A DNA stretch of 64,000 nt from Pinus tabuliformis (GCA_031772625.1 CM062818.1:1279048277-1279112276), one strand, 5' to 3'; counted from the stretch's first letter, positions 24,726-37,507 are shown. The notes: a model not told the origin generated them from the sequence alone. Made by a program: numbers and translations.

Positions 24726-26105
24726 TGCTCATGTAATAAAATCAATATTTAATGTATTGTTATAATATTTATTTTAAAGAAGAATCAAGAATTTAAAAAA
24801 ATCATGTTATCATGTCTTTTTTTCTACTTAAAATTAAAGTTCCTTCACTTATATGACTTTTTTCATAATATAACAGTTTTTTCTTTGAAATGAAGGAGTA
24901 AAATTTGTGACATTAGCATCAAAATTCTTTGTAGAGAAAAGCATTTCAACTAAAATTTAACCTCATACTGCAAGTTTGAATTGAAATTTGGATTTAAATT
25001 TAATTAGAGAAAGAAAAATTATATTTTTGAATTCAAATGTGACAAAATATAAACTACATCATTTATTTTCTTTATATAAATTTTTACAATTTAGGTCTTA
25101 TGCCACAACACACATCCCCACTTCCCCACCTCCACTTATATTTCACCATATGGAGGCTTCTTTCACACACCTTTATTCACCACAACACTTCCTTTATATA
25201 TGCATGAACTCTTTTTAATGTGATGTATGAAAGAAACATAGTAAGCAAAACTAATAGAACTGAAAATCCAAGTATAATTTCTTTTCTTACTTTGTGTATT
25301 TCAATTTATTATTTTTCAAATTTAATTATTTTCATGAACTAAATGTCATATATATATATATAGATAGATATATATAAACATTTTACTTTAACAAATAGAT
25401 AAATATTTATGTTTAGAATATATAAAATCAATATTGAATTTATCGTTATAATATTTAAACAAAAATTAATAAAAAAACTTTTATTAAAAATAGACTATGT
25501 AACTTATTTTGTTTATTTGTAAGTTTCTTTTCATACGTTTTCAATCTATTTAACTACACATTTTTTATTTTTATTTTTTCTTTAAAAATCTATCAATTTA
25601 AATATTTATTTGGTTAAATTGTGTTATATTTTTTCCTATTTAACAAGTATAGAGTTTTTGAATTTTTAAATTTATAAATTATTTTTATAAAATTGTAAAC
25701 TTTTATATAAATATTTTTATATTTAATTTTATAACTTTATATATCATAATTTTTTTTATAAATTTAATAGGTTAAATCATAAAATAATTTTAATATTTTA
25801 ACTTTAATATTATTTTAAACATAAACTAATTTTATTTTCCTTTCTCACCACATGTGTTTTCTTCCTGCATATACCTTTTTCTACACATCCTGGTACAGAT
25901 ATTGTTTAGCACAATCAGGTCCACATTACATCCCGGTACAGATATTGTTTCACACAACCAGTTCCACACTAGGACATTTTCTTAATGTTTAGGACAACTA
26001 CTTCCACACTACTGCATTTTCTTAAAAAACCAACACTTTAGAAATCAATATATATAAATGTTTAAAGAACTATATTAAATTCCATGTGAGTTCAAAAGCC
26101 ATGTG
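24726..26105. repeat. AT-rich dispersed family DNA
   Basis: No gene is visible. Family landmarks recur: pyrimidine-rich stretch CACACATCCCCACTTCCCC at about 25,110, core motif at about 25,790, CATCC(T/C)GGTACAGATATTG twice at about 25.88-25.95 kb, and CCATGTGAGTTC at about 26,083. Confidence 0.55.
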
Positions 26106-26736
26106 AATTCTTATACATGAAGATATAGTAGAAAGTGAAGTTGGGCAAAATAAAATATTACCTATTTTCTAATTATTTAGATAAAATGTTACATGTTTTG
26201 CAATATATGATTAAGTCTATAACTTCATGATAAAGCAATATGTAATTTTAACTACTATTGTAACCAATAAAATATATAAAATATTTATGAGTTATATTTT
26301 CATAAATAGATATAATTATAATAAAAAATCATGAGTCATGTGATCTTCGCCGAAAAATCTTTTGTAAACTAGATATAATTATAATCAAATTTTACATTTC
26401 TTAAAAAAATAGACATCCTTAATTCTTATACATGAAGATATAGTAGAAAGTGAAGTTGGGCAAAATAAAATATTACCTATTTTCTAATTATTTAGATAAA
26501 ATGTTACATATTTTGCAATATATTATTAAGCCTATAACTTCATGATAAAGCAATATGTAATTTTAACTACTATTGTAACCAATAAAATATATAAAATATT
26601 TATGAGTTATATTTTCATAAATAGATATAATTATACTAAAAAATCATGGATCATGTGATCTTCGCCGAAAAATCTTTTGTAAACTAGATATAATTATAAT
26701 CAAATTTTACATTTCTTAAAAAAATAAAAATCCTTA
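26106..26736. repeat. 315-bp tandem duplication
   Basis: AATTCTTATACATGAAGATA starts at 26,106 and again at 26,421. The two 315-bp units differ at only a handful of positions, so the duplication is much younger than the AT-rich family it lies in. Confidence 0.9.
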
Positions 26737-27870
26737 AACACATCAATAATTTATATATATTAATACCTACCGTGCATAATATACGACCAAAACAGAAAAC
26801 AAAATGATACACTCCATTTTCAAATATTTATAAATAGCATGAATATATATTTCAAAAAGATTGCTGCTCAACCCTTTAAAAGAAAACAAAAATAATCTCG
26901 CCTAGGAATTTACGGGTGAAACCATCTATGTATTCCACACTCTTAAAACCATGAAAATGGAAAAAGAAAAATGGTGGCAGACCCTCGATCCAAGATTTTT
27001 TTCCTTCGTTCTCAACCATCAAGGAAATGGATTTCTCCCTTGTTCTTCGGCGTTAAATCGCACGTGTCTCTGGTTCCTTTTTGCTTGCGGCGTTAACCCT
27101 TTTACTCTTATGAAGTTAAAAATATTATTTCCGTTGGCCTAGGGCGAACCCTTTCACCTTCTTTATTTTAAAGTGATTCCAGGTTCAATATCCATATATA
27201 TATACTGGGGTCCTACATGGAACGTGCCCAGCAATCCTTTAATCAAGATTTGGCATCATTCCTTCACGATAATTCCAAAGTCCACACCATAAATTTAATG
27301 ACAGGTTCGTCCGCATCATCTTATATCATGATTCAACACGTCGTTTATCGGTTGAAACAAAGTCTGACGGTCCCACTCCAATTTGGAAGTCAGGGACTCT
27401 CACCTCACTCATTCTTTGGCCTTCTCCAAAACCCGACCCATTCTGTGGCCTTCTCCAAAACCTGAACTCCGACTGGTAACCCACAGAAGTAGGGGTTGGA
27501 GATCAACTCTCCTTTCCATCATCATCCCATTGAGCCTGACTTCTCCAAGAGCCAACTACGATGACGATCTTTCGGTGACGACCAAAACAATAAAAGCCTG
27601 ATTGAGCTGGTCTAAGATGGGTTGGGGGTGACAATGTCGTAGTTGATAACTGCAAACCCCGACATCAGCCTTTGAAAACTTATGCACAGAAGTCCAAACT
27701 AAATATATAACCCTTCTCGGCGACGCTCGAGCGCGATCATCTCAGGGCAGATCACCTCGTTTAACTCTCACCTATGTGCAACCAATTTTGATAGGAAGAT
27801 TTCCAGGCTTTACCGTTAGCTATCAAGGACGATAGGTTCTAGAGTGCTAAAGTGAAAGTTAAGGCGACTT
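26737..27870. other. GC-richer stretch of unknown origin
   Basis: About 1.1 kb of more balanced composition between AT-rich repeats. It contains short frames on the plus strand (26,951-27,142, 27,217-27,465, 27,383-27,601) without recognisable domains. A duplicated phrase, TTCTCCAAAACC(C/T)GA, occurs at about 27,423 and 27,451. It could be the remnant of a transposon or of a host gene's upstream region. I cannot decide. Confidence 0.3.
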
Positions 27871-29536
27871 TATTTTTATTATTTTATTTATTAAATAATA
27901 TTGTTATCTATACTAAGCTGTGAGTTTGATTTAAACCATGTAAATGTTTTCAAATTTATACTTCTACAAAATTTGATTATATCGAGTTATTTTTCACATC
28001 ATAATTTTCAATCACTGCAATAGATTTTTGCCTAAACTTACATATAAAAATATGTTATTATATGTTATTTTAAAGGTTTATTCTGTTAAATTGTGTTTTT
28101 TTTTATTATATCGAGTTATTTTTCATATCATAATTTTCAATCACTGCAATAAATTTTTTTTTTAAACTTGCATATAAAAATGTTATTATATGTTATTTTA
28201 AATATTTATTCTGTTAAACTTTGTTATATATTTTCTCGTTGAAAAATTAGAACGTTTAAAAAGTTAAATTATTTTAGAAAAAGTTTTTTATTATTTAAAT
28301 ATTTAATAAGATTTATTATATGTTATTTTAAATATTTATTCTGTTAAACTTTGTTATATATTTTCTCGTTGAAAAATTAGAACGTTTAAAAAGATAAATT
28401 ATTTTAGAAAAAGTTTTTTATTATTTAAATATTTAATAAGATTTGAAGTGCCTAAGATTTTAAATTTTTTTATGTTAACTTTATTAATTCATTTGAGATT
28501 TTAAGTTTATAAATTATTTTATAAAGATATAATTTTTTATTATTTATATAATTTTAATATATTAAACCGTAAAATAATTTTAAAATTTAAAATGGAATAT
28601 TATTAAAAATTAAAAAAAAATTATGTGTATAGAAGAATGTTTTTCTTCCTTCCTTCCTTTCACATGTCCATTTTCATGTACATACCTTTCTTTTATTCTC
28701 CATACATATTTTACTATGTACACATGTCCTTGTACTACAACAAGAAGTGGAATTTTTTCAAAAAATAAGTCATTTTAAAAAATATTTTCTATATCAGTTT
28801 AATGAACGATATCATTATTAATATTTTTGGCACTCAATGTTTTTCCTTCTCCAAAAAGATTATCATTCAACTACAATTTTCTAGAAAAATGTATTTTTAT
28901 TTAACAAGAAGTGGAATTTTTTCTAAAAAATAAGTCATTTTAAAAAATATTTTATATATCAGTTTAATGAACGATATCATTATTAATATTTTTGGCACTC
29001 AATGTTTTTCCTTCTCCAAAAAGATTATCATTCAACTACAATTTTCTAGAAAAATGTATTTTTATTTATTTATTATAGATTGATGTTGGTGATAACATAT
29101 AATTTAACTTATATTAGATCCATGGAAAGATCAATTGTTCTCCAAAAACATTATTATTCCACTGCACATTTTTATAAAATTGTAATTCTTTTATTATAGA
29201 TTGATGCTAGTAATAACATATAATTTAACTTATATTAGATCCTCCAATACAATGAAATAATTATTTTTCTATGTACATTAAATTGACACATTTATTTGGT
29301 TGCTGGATTTTCTTTTGGTTATATTGTATTTAAACTATATTTTCCCACTTTCCCAATCTAGAGATGGTGACTCATTTTTGAAACTTCATACTATTTTTAA
29401 ACTTCAAGCTTAGTAATATTTTTATAGTATTTTTGTAATTTTTCCAATTACCCTATTTATAACTACCAATTTCATATTTTTGAACACTTTATGTAATAAT
29501 GGTTATAAAAATAAAAAAATTAAAATTAAAATACAT
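27871..29536. repeat. AT-rich family copy with two sets of tandem duplications
   Basis: 28,640-29,520 matches 1,765-2,400 in motif order and much of its sequence. Local duplications: a unit of about 130 bp at about 27,981/28,110 and, overlapping it, at about 28,183/28,313; and a 164-bp unit at 28,740/28,904 (ACAAGAAGTGGAATTTTTTC). No gene is visible. Confidence 0.65.
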
Positions 29537-30094
29537 CGTGCTATTACTCATCGAACGAGACGCATTATGTTGACGAGGTATACTAACATGCATATCATCG
29601 CCCTATCAGAGACATAGTCTGTTTTATGATAATATCTATATATATATATATATAATCCAAATTCGATCCCGTCGACAAGAAGAGGAAAGCTCGTACGATA
29701 ACATTTTAGAAAGACATGATATAGTTAGTACGAGGGCAAGCTTTCAATATAAGGAAAGCGATGCAATAATACAAGCCGGGACACGGGAACGCATATCATA
29801 GATCGCCACAGTCCAAGCAGAAAGATATCAATTATCACAGTGACACTACACACTGATATTATATACTTATAGTTTCCCATTACCCATTTATACATACCAC
29901 GAAATCAAAAAATTAATCTACGCAGATTTGTTGACAAATTACTACTTGTCCCTAGCGTAGCCACACATAACATGACTCAGCTTCAACAATGTTTCTCATT
30001 TCCGGCTTAAGATAAGCTGCATCTCAACTTTTCTATGTACTTAAAATCAGATCTGGTGGGGGTGATTATTACCACTAATTAGAATAGCAATTAT
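29537..30094. repeat. 4.5-kb block, copy B, left part
   Basis: It matches 8674-9287 from CGTGCTATTACTCATCGAAC to AATAGCA, with a few small indels. It ends in ATTAT (30,090-30,094), the left target-site duplication of the Ty1/copia element. Confidence 0.85.
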
Positions 30095-30443
30095 TGTTGG
30101 ATGTTAGATAAACATGACCTTATGGTGAAGTTTAGGTTATGTCAACAGTTACGGTTAACAGTTGTGGTTTTGGGCACTTAGTATTGGTGTCTCATGGTAT
30201 TGAGCTCATGGGATTACATGTAGTTGAAGCCCTTAAAAAGCTTGTGTATTCTCCATTGTAGGCAGCCATGGTTGAGGCTCACGTTGTTGGCCGGCCGGCT
30301 TCGCTGTGTTTTAGCCAAGGACAATAATAGATTTATTGTTGGTTGGTCTTTCCCCATTTGGGGTTTTCCAAATAATCATGGTGTACATCGTTTGAATGTG
30401 TATTTCTTGATTGTTATATGTATTTCTCTTGAACCCTAACAAG

Positions 30444-30456
30444 TGGTATCAGAGCT
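30444..30456 (+). other. Primer-binding site of the short LTR element
   Basis: TGGTATCAGAGCT lies two bases after the 5' LTR. It is complementary to the 3' end of plant initiator methionine tRNA, as in many plant LTR elements. Confidence 0.9.
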
Positions 30457-31641
30457 CTGGTTGGCAAGGGCCTTGGATAGCTGTTCGAAATGTTCCCATC
30501 GACGAAGTGGTGGCGCTGGTTGAAGCAATAGCTCGTTGCACAAACCAGCAATGTCCGTTGAGTGATGGTTTGATGAGGAGAAAAAAGAAAATGAAGAATC
30601 AAACACAGAGGTAGTGCCCACAGAGGAGGCAACGGAAGCAAACCATGGGGAAGAAGAGGAATAACACAGAGACATTAAAAGAAAATGCGGAAATCGGTGA
30701 GAGCTAGAAAGAAAGAACGCTTTGTCTGATTTGTCTGAATCTGCCAGAGACGAAAAGGAAAATGTTTGTGTGAATTCTTCCATTCAATTGCGTGAAGTGC
30801 AGCCAATGTTGTCCATCTCCGAGTGAGAAGAGGAGGGCCGTGTAAGAGCGTGTAAGCTTGGAACTGCTAGACGTAAAAACCTTGTGCTGCGTGTTAAGCT
30901 GTGAGTTGTTGTGTGTTGGGACGAGGAGTGCGTGTATTCTCTGCGTGCTGGTAAGAGGAAGCCAGAGCCACAACATTGCATGCCATTGCTAGTTCTGTCC
31001 GTTGCTAGTTCAGTCCATTTGCTAATTTACGGTTAAGGAGGAGCCCTACGCTGCCAGTCCATTTGTTGGTTTCCCTGGTTGGTAATGTAATTGTTGGTTT
31101 GCGTGGCTGGTAATGTACAAAGAAAGAGTTATACGGGATCGATCCCAAGCAATACAGCGCCCTCTCGATCGAAGAGTTAGAGGCGTGTCTCTGTCATTGT
31201 GGAGTTATAAAAAAAATAAAATTCATATATATTTTTTTAAATAAAAATTCAGTTACAAGAGAAGGGTTAAATAGTGGGATAGGAATCTTACAAGGTGAAA
31301 TGCATGGTTAAACTTGCAACAGTTCAAGTTGTGTGTGGGTTAAGATAGCAACAAAATAAAAAATAAAATAAAAAATTTCATGTAAAAGGGTATATGATTG
31401 TAAAACCTGGTAAGGCATGCGTACCCTAGTAAATCATTGGTAAAGTCTGAATGTCCACTTGAGTGATATGGGGATGCGTGTGGTTGTATGATGAAGCATG
31501 CTGAACTAGGACAACATGTGCAATTATCAAATACTCTAACATTGACTGGGTAGGGACTAGAGGTGAGTAGTGGCTAGCTCACTTGGCAGATTTGGCTAGA
31601 TTTGGCCAAGGAAAACCCAAAGTCAACTTTAAAGGGAGGAT
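30457..31641. other. Internal region of the short LTR element, cargo unknown
   Basis: No retroelement protein domain is visible. Overlapping frames of 60-115 codons lie at about 30.41-30.98 kb on both strands. The sequence 31,080-31,200 is GC-richer and includes a palindrome-like GGGATCGATCCC at about 31,136. It may be captured host DNA or old non-coding leader. I cannot assign a function. Confidence 0.5.
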
Positions 31642-31990
31642 TGTTAGATAAACTTGACCCTATGGTGAAGTTGAGGTTATGTCAACAGTTATGGTTAATA
31701 GTTGTGGTTTTGGGCACCTAGTATTGGTGACTCATGGTATTGAGCTCATGGAATTACATGTAGTTGAAGCCCTTAAAAAGCTTATGTATTCTCCATTGTA
31801 GGCAGCCATGGTTGAGCAGTGAAAGCTCACGTTGTTAGCCGGTTTGACTGTGTTTTAGCCAAGGAAAATAATAGATCTATTGTTGGTTGGTTTTCCCCCA
31901 ATTGGGGTTTTCCAGATAATCATGGTGTACATGGTTTGAATGTGTATTTCTTGATTGTTATATTTATTTCTTTTGAACCCTAACATTGGA

Positions 31991-32445
31991 GGTACTACAC
32001 ACCTACATTTGGACACTTATTTAGAGCATGGAACTACATGCAAGATTCCTTCTGCATGATTTACTTTCTGATTTTCTCCTTCTTTAACTCCGCAACTGGC
32101 TAGTTCTTCTACATGATTTACTCCCTGATTTGCTCCTTATTTATCTCCGTAACTGGCTAGTTCTTCTGCATGATTTACTCCCTGATTTGCTCCTCCTTTC
32201 ACTCTGCAACTCGCTATTTCTCTCCGGAACTTGTTGTAGGTGTTGAGTCCTCTCATTGATCACCACTATGGTGCATTACCTTGGGATCTTCACCCAATAA
32301 TTCTATATCATGAGCATTGTATCCTATTTTCTAATGAATCATTCTTTTGTTCTTTCAATTTTCTTTTAGTGTTTTTCTCTGCAAAGCTATGTGTTCAACC
32401 ATTACTAGCTAGATTCAGCTGTGCAGGTTTTCTAACACATTTACA
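31991..32445 (+). repeat. Copia 5' LTR, distal part with 58-bp internal repeats
   Basis: It matches the 3' LTR 37,052-37,507. A unit of about 58 bp (CTGCATGATTTACTCCCTGA, then TTTGCTCC and CTAGTTCTTC) occurs about three times at 32,045-32,215 and again at 37,105-37,270. It is followed directly by a primer-binding-site-like TGGTATCAAAGAC (32,446-32,458). Confidence 0.85.
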
Positions 32446-35400
32446 TGGTATCAAAGACAGGTTGCTAGATAAAAGGTGCACCAATACTTTATTTTGCATG
32501 GTATCAGATCTTGGACCCATGTTTGATTCCCTTGAGTTGCGATTGAGGAAGGGTGTTGGAAGAATCACCGCACCTCTATGGAATCCGTAATTTCCACCCT
32601 GGGGATCCTAGTTATTGGTTTGTAATGTTTACTAACACCTGCGGGTTTTGGTGTAACAACAAACCTCCACAGAAAAACGATAGAAAAATGGAGTTTCCCA
32701 AAGCATCAACCCTAACACCGCACAACTATCACGAATGGAAGGACCAAATGGATCGATACCTTCGTAAAAAAGGGTTGTACAGGATTACCATGGCTGTAGA
32801 AGTGGAACCTACTTTAGCCATAGATAAATCCAAGTCCCTCAACCACATGGATGAGGCCCATGGATCCATATACATGTGCATCTCCCCAGAGTTGCAGTTT
32901 CATCTATCTGCCTGCAATACTCCCAATGAGATTTGGAAAAAGGTTGAAGAACTCTACGGGAAAAAGGATGAGATGAAAGGACATCTGCTCGAAGTGGAGC
33001 TGCTGTTATTGGATCCACGTAACTATGACAAAATTCAAGACTTCTTCACCGAATATAATGATCTATTGCTACAACTCAAGGGTTGTGGAATTGACAAATC
33101 CAAGGAGGAGAGTCGCCAAGTTCTCTTTATTATGTCAAAGCTCAGTCAGGAATACTCTGTCTTTGTGTCTACATTTCATTCAGTAAGGCTCGCAACAAGT
33201 AAATCCTACACTATGCCTTCTCTCAAAGAGTTCATGGAGTCCCTTACTTTTGAGCAAGATAAACTCATTGGCATGGGGAAAATCAAACCTCCAAAAGTGC
33301 TTGCACTTGCTCTGCATGATGGCAACCATAATAAAAATCATAGATATGATTCAAATCAGAATAATTAGCAGCAAAAAGATAAGGGAAAAGCGCCTTCCCA
33401 TCCAAAGAAGGAAGGGTACACCAAGCCCTTCAATGACTCCTCTAGCTCGAGAAATGAGAAAGGGAAGAAAGGAAACAAATGCACCTACTGTCAAAGAGGA
33501 TTCCATCTAGAATCCTCTTGCATGAAGAAAAAAATTGACCAAATGGCAGGAATCCTTCAGAAGCACAACCTTGGGGACCACATCCCTCAGGGCGCCAAGA
33601 AGAAAACTGAGGATCAGCCACACAGGAAAGGTAACAATTTTCATGCTTTAGTTGCAATTAATTCTTTCCCTGATGCATGGATTATAGATTCTAGTGCATC
33701 ACAACATATGGCTACTGCAAAGGAAGTCTATTCCTATTTGGATGCATGCAAATGACCTCCCATCCTTATGGGAGAGGACTCACCTATTGAGGTCACCAGA
33801 AAAGGTAGAGTGGAACTTTTACACGGAAGCTTTGAAGATGTGCTTCATGTTCCAAAACTTTTGGTAAACCTAATTTCAGTTTATCAGATCACTCATTCCG
33901 ACACCAGAAAGAGAGTGGAATTCATCCCAAATGCAGTGAACATATATGACCTACATAACATCTCCAAAATTGCAACTGGTGAGGTAAACAATGGAGCTAG
34001 ACTGTATACATTTTCTGAATTTATTGAATCTAAATCATCCTTATTGCTTACACATGCTGATGATAGTAGTAGGTTTTGGCACGAGAGGTTTGGTAACTTA
34101 AATTAAAGGTATATGAAGCAGCTAAGCAAGAATGAGATGGTGGAAGGCTTGCCAAATATCAGTTTCTCCAAAGGATTTTGTGAAGGGCGTGTCATTGGCA
34201 AACATCCTAGAGAAAAGTTCGACACCGACAAGACTCACAGAGCATCCTCTCCTCTATATCTGATCCATAGTGATCTAATGGCACATTTTCCTCATCCTTC
34301 CAGCAACAAAGCAAGGTATGTGCTTACATTTATTGATGATTTCTCATGGTATACTTGGGTGTATCTTCTTAGGGCCAAATCTGAAGTTTTTGCGCACTTT
34401 GAAGATTTCAAAGCACTAGTTGAGACACAATCAGAGAGAAATATCAAAGCCCTCCGTACAGACAATGGGGGGGAATATGTTAACACAGCACTTCGAAACC
34501 TTTGCCTCGAGTCCTGCATAGAGTTGCAGTACACAGTTCCATACACTTCGTAGCAGAATGGTGTTGCTGAGAGAAAGAACCAATCTCTCAAAGAAATTGC
34601 TTCCTGCATGTTGCATGCTAAGTCACTGCCTCATAAACTATGGGCTGCAACACTTAATTGTGCTAACTACATCCAGAACAGATCTCCTCATAGGTCTGTC
34701 AAGGATCAGACCCCCTTTGAGGCTTGGAGCGGCACTAAACCAGAGGTCACCCACTTCCATGTTTTCAGCTTCTGAGCATGGGCCCGGATCCCCTCTGAAA
34801 AGAGGAAAGCTCTTGGTCCACAGAGCATTGAGTGCATCTTTGTTGGATGCCCTGATGGTGTGAAGGGATATCGACTCTTGATTTCCTCTACAGACAATCT
34901 CATCATTGAGCGAAGTGTCAAATTTGAGGAAAGTCTATCGCATGCACCTCAATTGTCACATGCAGACACCTTTTATCTATCTCATGTTCGAGATGATGAC
35001 TTAGTACACTCAGATGAAGATACAGAGCATGCAGATGCCGCAGTAGAGCATGCAGATGCAGAGACAGAGTCTTCAAATACAAATCTAGTGCATACATATG
35101 ATGATCCACATCCAAGCATAGATCGAGCTTCCTGTAGTGAATTAACTTCCCCTATCATAAATCAGAGAAAAAGGAGCTTACGTGAGATATATGCACAAGA
35201 CCACCCAGCTGCTAGAAATGATCTTGTGGGGGATAATTCTAATATGTACAGGACTAGCTCAGAGTTTATTGAGCCTCCTCTTGCCCTCACTGCCACTAAA
35301 CCATACCCATCTTGGCATTGTCATTTGGTTCAGTCTTATGATCCACAGTCTTATGCTGAGGTTACTAGGCATCCATCTTGGGAGTTCGCCATGGAGGAGG

Positions 35401-37044
35401 AGTATAACTCTCTCCTCGAGAACCACACCTGAGATCTGGTCCCCCTTCCTTCAGGAAGGAAACCTGTCTGATGAAAATCAGTCTAGAAGACCAAGAGTGC
35501 TGCATATGGGAAAATCACCAGACAGAAGGCTAGGCTAGTAGCCAAAGGCTTCCAGTAAATGCATGGCATTGATTATGATGAGACCTTTGCTCCTGTAGGA
35601 AAGATGGATTCCATACACCTTGCACTTTCCATTGCGGCAGCCCAGGGGTGGGAAGTACATCAGATGGATGTGAAGAATGCCTTTCTTCACGGAGACCTAT
35701 CTGAGGAGATCTACATAGAGAAGCCACATGGTTTCATTCAGGATTCATCTTTGGTCTGCAGACTGAAGAAATCTCCCTACGGCCTTAAGCAGGCCTCGTG
35801 AGCTTGGTATGCGAAGATGGATTCTTTTCTCTTATCACAAAACTTTGAAAGATGTAAGTCTGATCCGAATGTTTACATGCTCAGGACACATGATTCTCTT
35901 CTTATCTTAGTTTTGTATGTGGATGATCTCCTGATCACCGGCAGCCTGTCTTTAGCCATTGCTGCAGTCAAGAGGGCCTTGCATGATAGGTTCTTGATGG
36001 CGGACATGGGTCCATTACACTTCTTTCTTGGTCTTGAGATCAGCTAGGATGCCATAGGCATCAAACTCTCTTAGGCTAAGTATGCACGAGATCTCCTCGA
36101 GAGATTTCAAATGACTGGCTCTAAGCAAGCACTGACTCCTTTTCTGTCTGGGGTCTGCCTTGAGGATGGAGGTGACACTCCATTAGTTGAAAGTACTCTC
36201 TACCGATAGCTAGTGGGGAGCTTATTGTACCTCACTCACTCCAGACCAGATCTCTCATATGCAATAGGGGAAGTTTCCAGATACATGCAGGAGTAGCATG
36301 AGCTACACTGGAATGCTAACAAGCACATCCTCCGATATGTGCAGGGCACCATCACCTTCGGGATTCACTATGCAGTAGGCACTGCATTGAATCTCCTTGG
36401 CTTCACTAATTCTGATTGGGCAGGTGACAGTATTGATTACAAGTCCACCTCTGGATATTCACTCAGTCTAGGGTCTGGCCCTATCTGTTGGTCGAGCAAG
36501 AAGCAGGCTGCTATTGCTCTCTCTTCAGCCGAGGCCAAGTACAGAGGAGTAGTCAACATCACCATTCAGGCTCCATGGCTACAACACTTCCTCACTGAGT
36601 TGGGTGTCTAGTTTCACCAACCCATTGTCATCTGGGGTGACAACTAGAGCACTCTCAAATTTTGCAGAGATCCAGTACAGCGGCAGCAGACGAAGCACAT
36701 AGAGATCCATATGCACTACATTAGAGACTTAGTACATGATCGGGTCATTGATTTTCAGTTCTATCCTTCAGTAGAATAGACTGCAGACATCTTCACCAAG
36801 ACATTCATTGAGCAGAAGTTTCGCTCTCTACGCGATCGTCCTGAAGTGAAGGACACGGTTTCTTAGCAACTGTCTTTTCTTTGTCTTTTCTTTTGATTAC
36901 ATTGTATTTTGAGGGGGGGGTTTTCCCACGAGGTTTTCCCTCTTTCCTAAATTTTAGTACAAGTTGCACTGTATTTTGGGTGACCTTTGGCCTTAGTTGC
37001 CAGGGCCCATTTTCTATTTTCCCCCATAGTGTTGTTTGGGGGGG

Positions 37045-37507
37045 TGTTGGTGGTACCACACACCTACATGTGGACACTTAGTTAAAGCATGGGACTACAT
37101 GCAAGATTCCTTCTGCATGATCTACTCCCTGATTTGCTCCTTCTTAAACTTTGCAGTTGGCTAGTTGTTCTGCATGATTTACTCCCTGATTTGATCCTTC
37201 TTTAACTCTGAAACTAGCTAGTTCTTCTGCATGATTTACTCCCTGATTTGCTCCTCCTTTAACTCCGCAACTGGTTGTTTCTCTCCGGAACTTGTTGTAT
37301 GTGTTGAGTCCTCTCATTGATCACCACTATGGTGCATTACCTTGGGATCTTCGCCCAGTAATGCTATATCATAAGCATTGTATCCTATTTTCTAATGAAG
37401 AATTCTTTTGTTCTTTCGATTTTCTTTTAGTGTTTTTTCTCTGCAACGCTGTGTGTTCAACCTTGACTAGCTAGATTCATCTGTGCAAGTTTTATAACAC
37501 ATTTACA
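37045..37507 (+). repeat. Copia 3' LTR
   Basis: It starts TGTTGGTGGTACC after the G-rich polypurine tract (about 37,032-37,044) and ends ATTTACA, directly before the right target-site duplication and block B. Confidence 0.9.

Larger units (their letters stand above)
30102..31985 (+). mobile_element. Short (1.88-kb) LTR element nested in the copia 5' LTR
   Basis: The 5' LTR is 30,102-30,441 and the 3' LTR 31,642-31,985. Both start TGTTAGATAAAC and end CCCTAACA, and look about 93-95% identical by eye. A perfect 5-bp target-site duplication TTGGA flanks it (30,097-30,101 and 31,986-31,990). A primer-binding site TGGTATCAGAGCT (30,444-30,456) matches initiator methionine tRNA, and a polypurine tract AAAGGGAGGA (31,631-31,640) precedes the 3' LTR. 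Between them are only about 1.2 kb with no gag or pol domain, so it is a non-autonomous element that would need proteins from elsewhere. The inner part has short frames on both strands that I do not recognise. Confidence 0.93.
30095..37507 (+). mobile_element. Decayed Ty1/copia LTR retrotransposon with a nested LTR element
   Basis: The 5' LTR is 30,095-30,101 plus 31,991-32,445, split by a younger element. The 3' LTR is 37,045-37,507. Both start TGTTGG and end TTTACA, with a sequence length of about 462 bp each. Host flanks are ATTAT (30,090-30,094) and AATAT (37,508-37,512), agreeing with AATAT at the empty site in block A near 9285. Parts: gag from about 32.69 to 33.37 kb, zinc knuckle CTYCQRGFHLESSC at about 33.48 kb, protease at about 33.64-33.76 kb, integrase about 34.07-34.7 kb (RTDNGGEY), reverse transcriptase about 35.54-36.05 kb (YVDDLLITG), RNase H about 36.35-36.6 kb. 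INT before RT defines Ty1/copia. A G-rich polypurine tract precedes the 3' LTR. It is broken, with roughly ten breaks. Confidence 0.95.

Noticed and set aside
30436-30981. Several overlapping minus-strand frames of 65-115 codons, S/H-rich
   Set aside because: They overlap each other in different frames inside the short LTR element and show no domain or consistent codon pattern.
32240-32590. 116-codon plus-strand frame upstream of the copia gag
   Set aside because: It lies across the 5' LTR and leader of the copia element and is not a separate gene.
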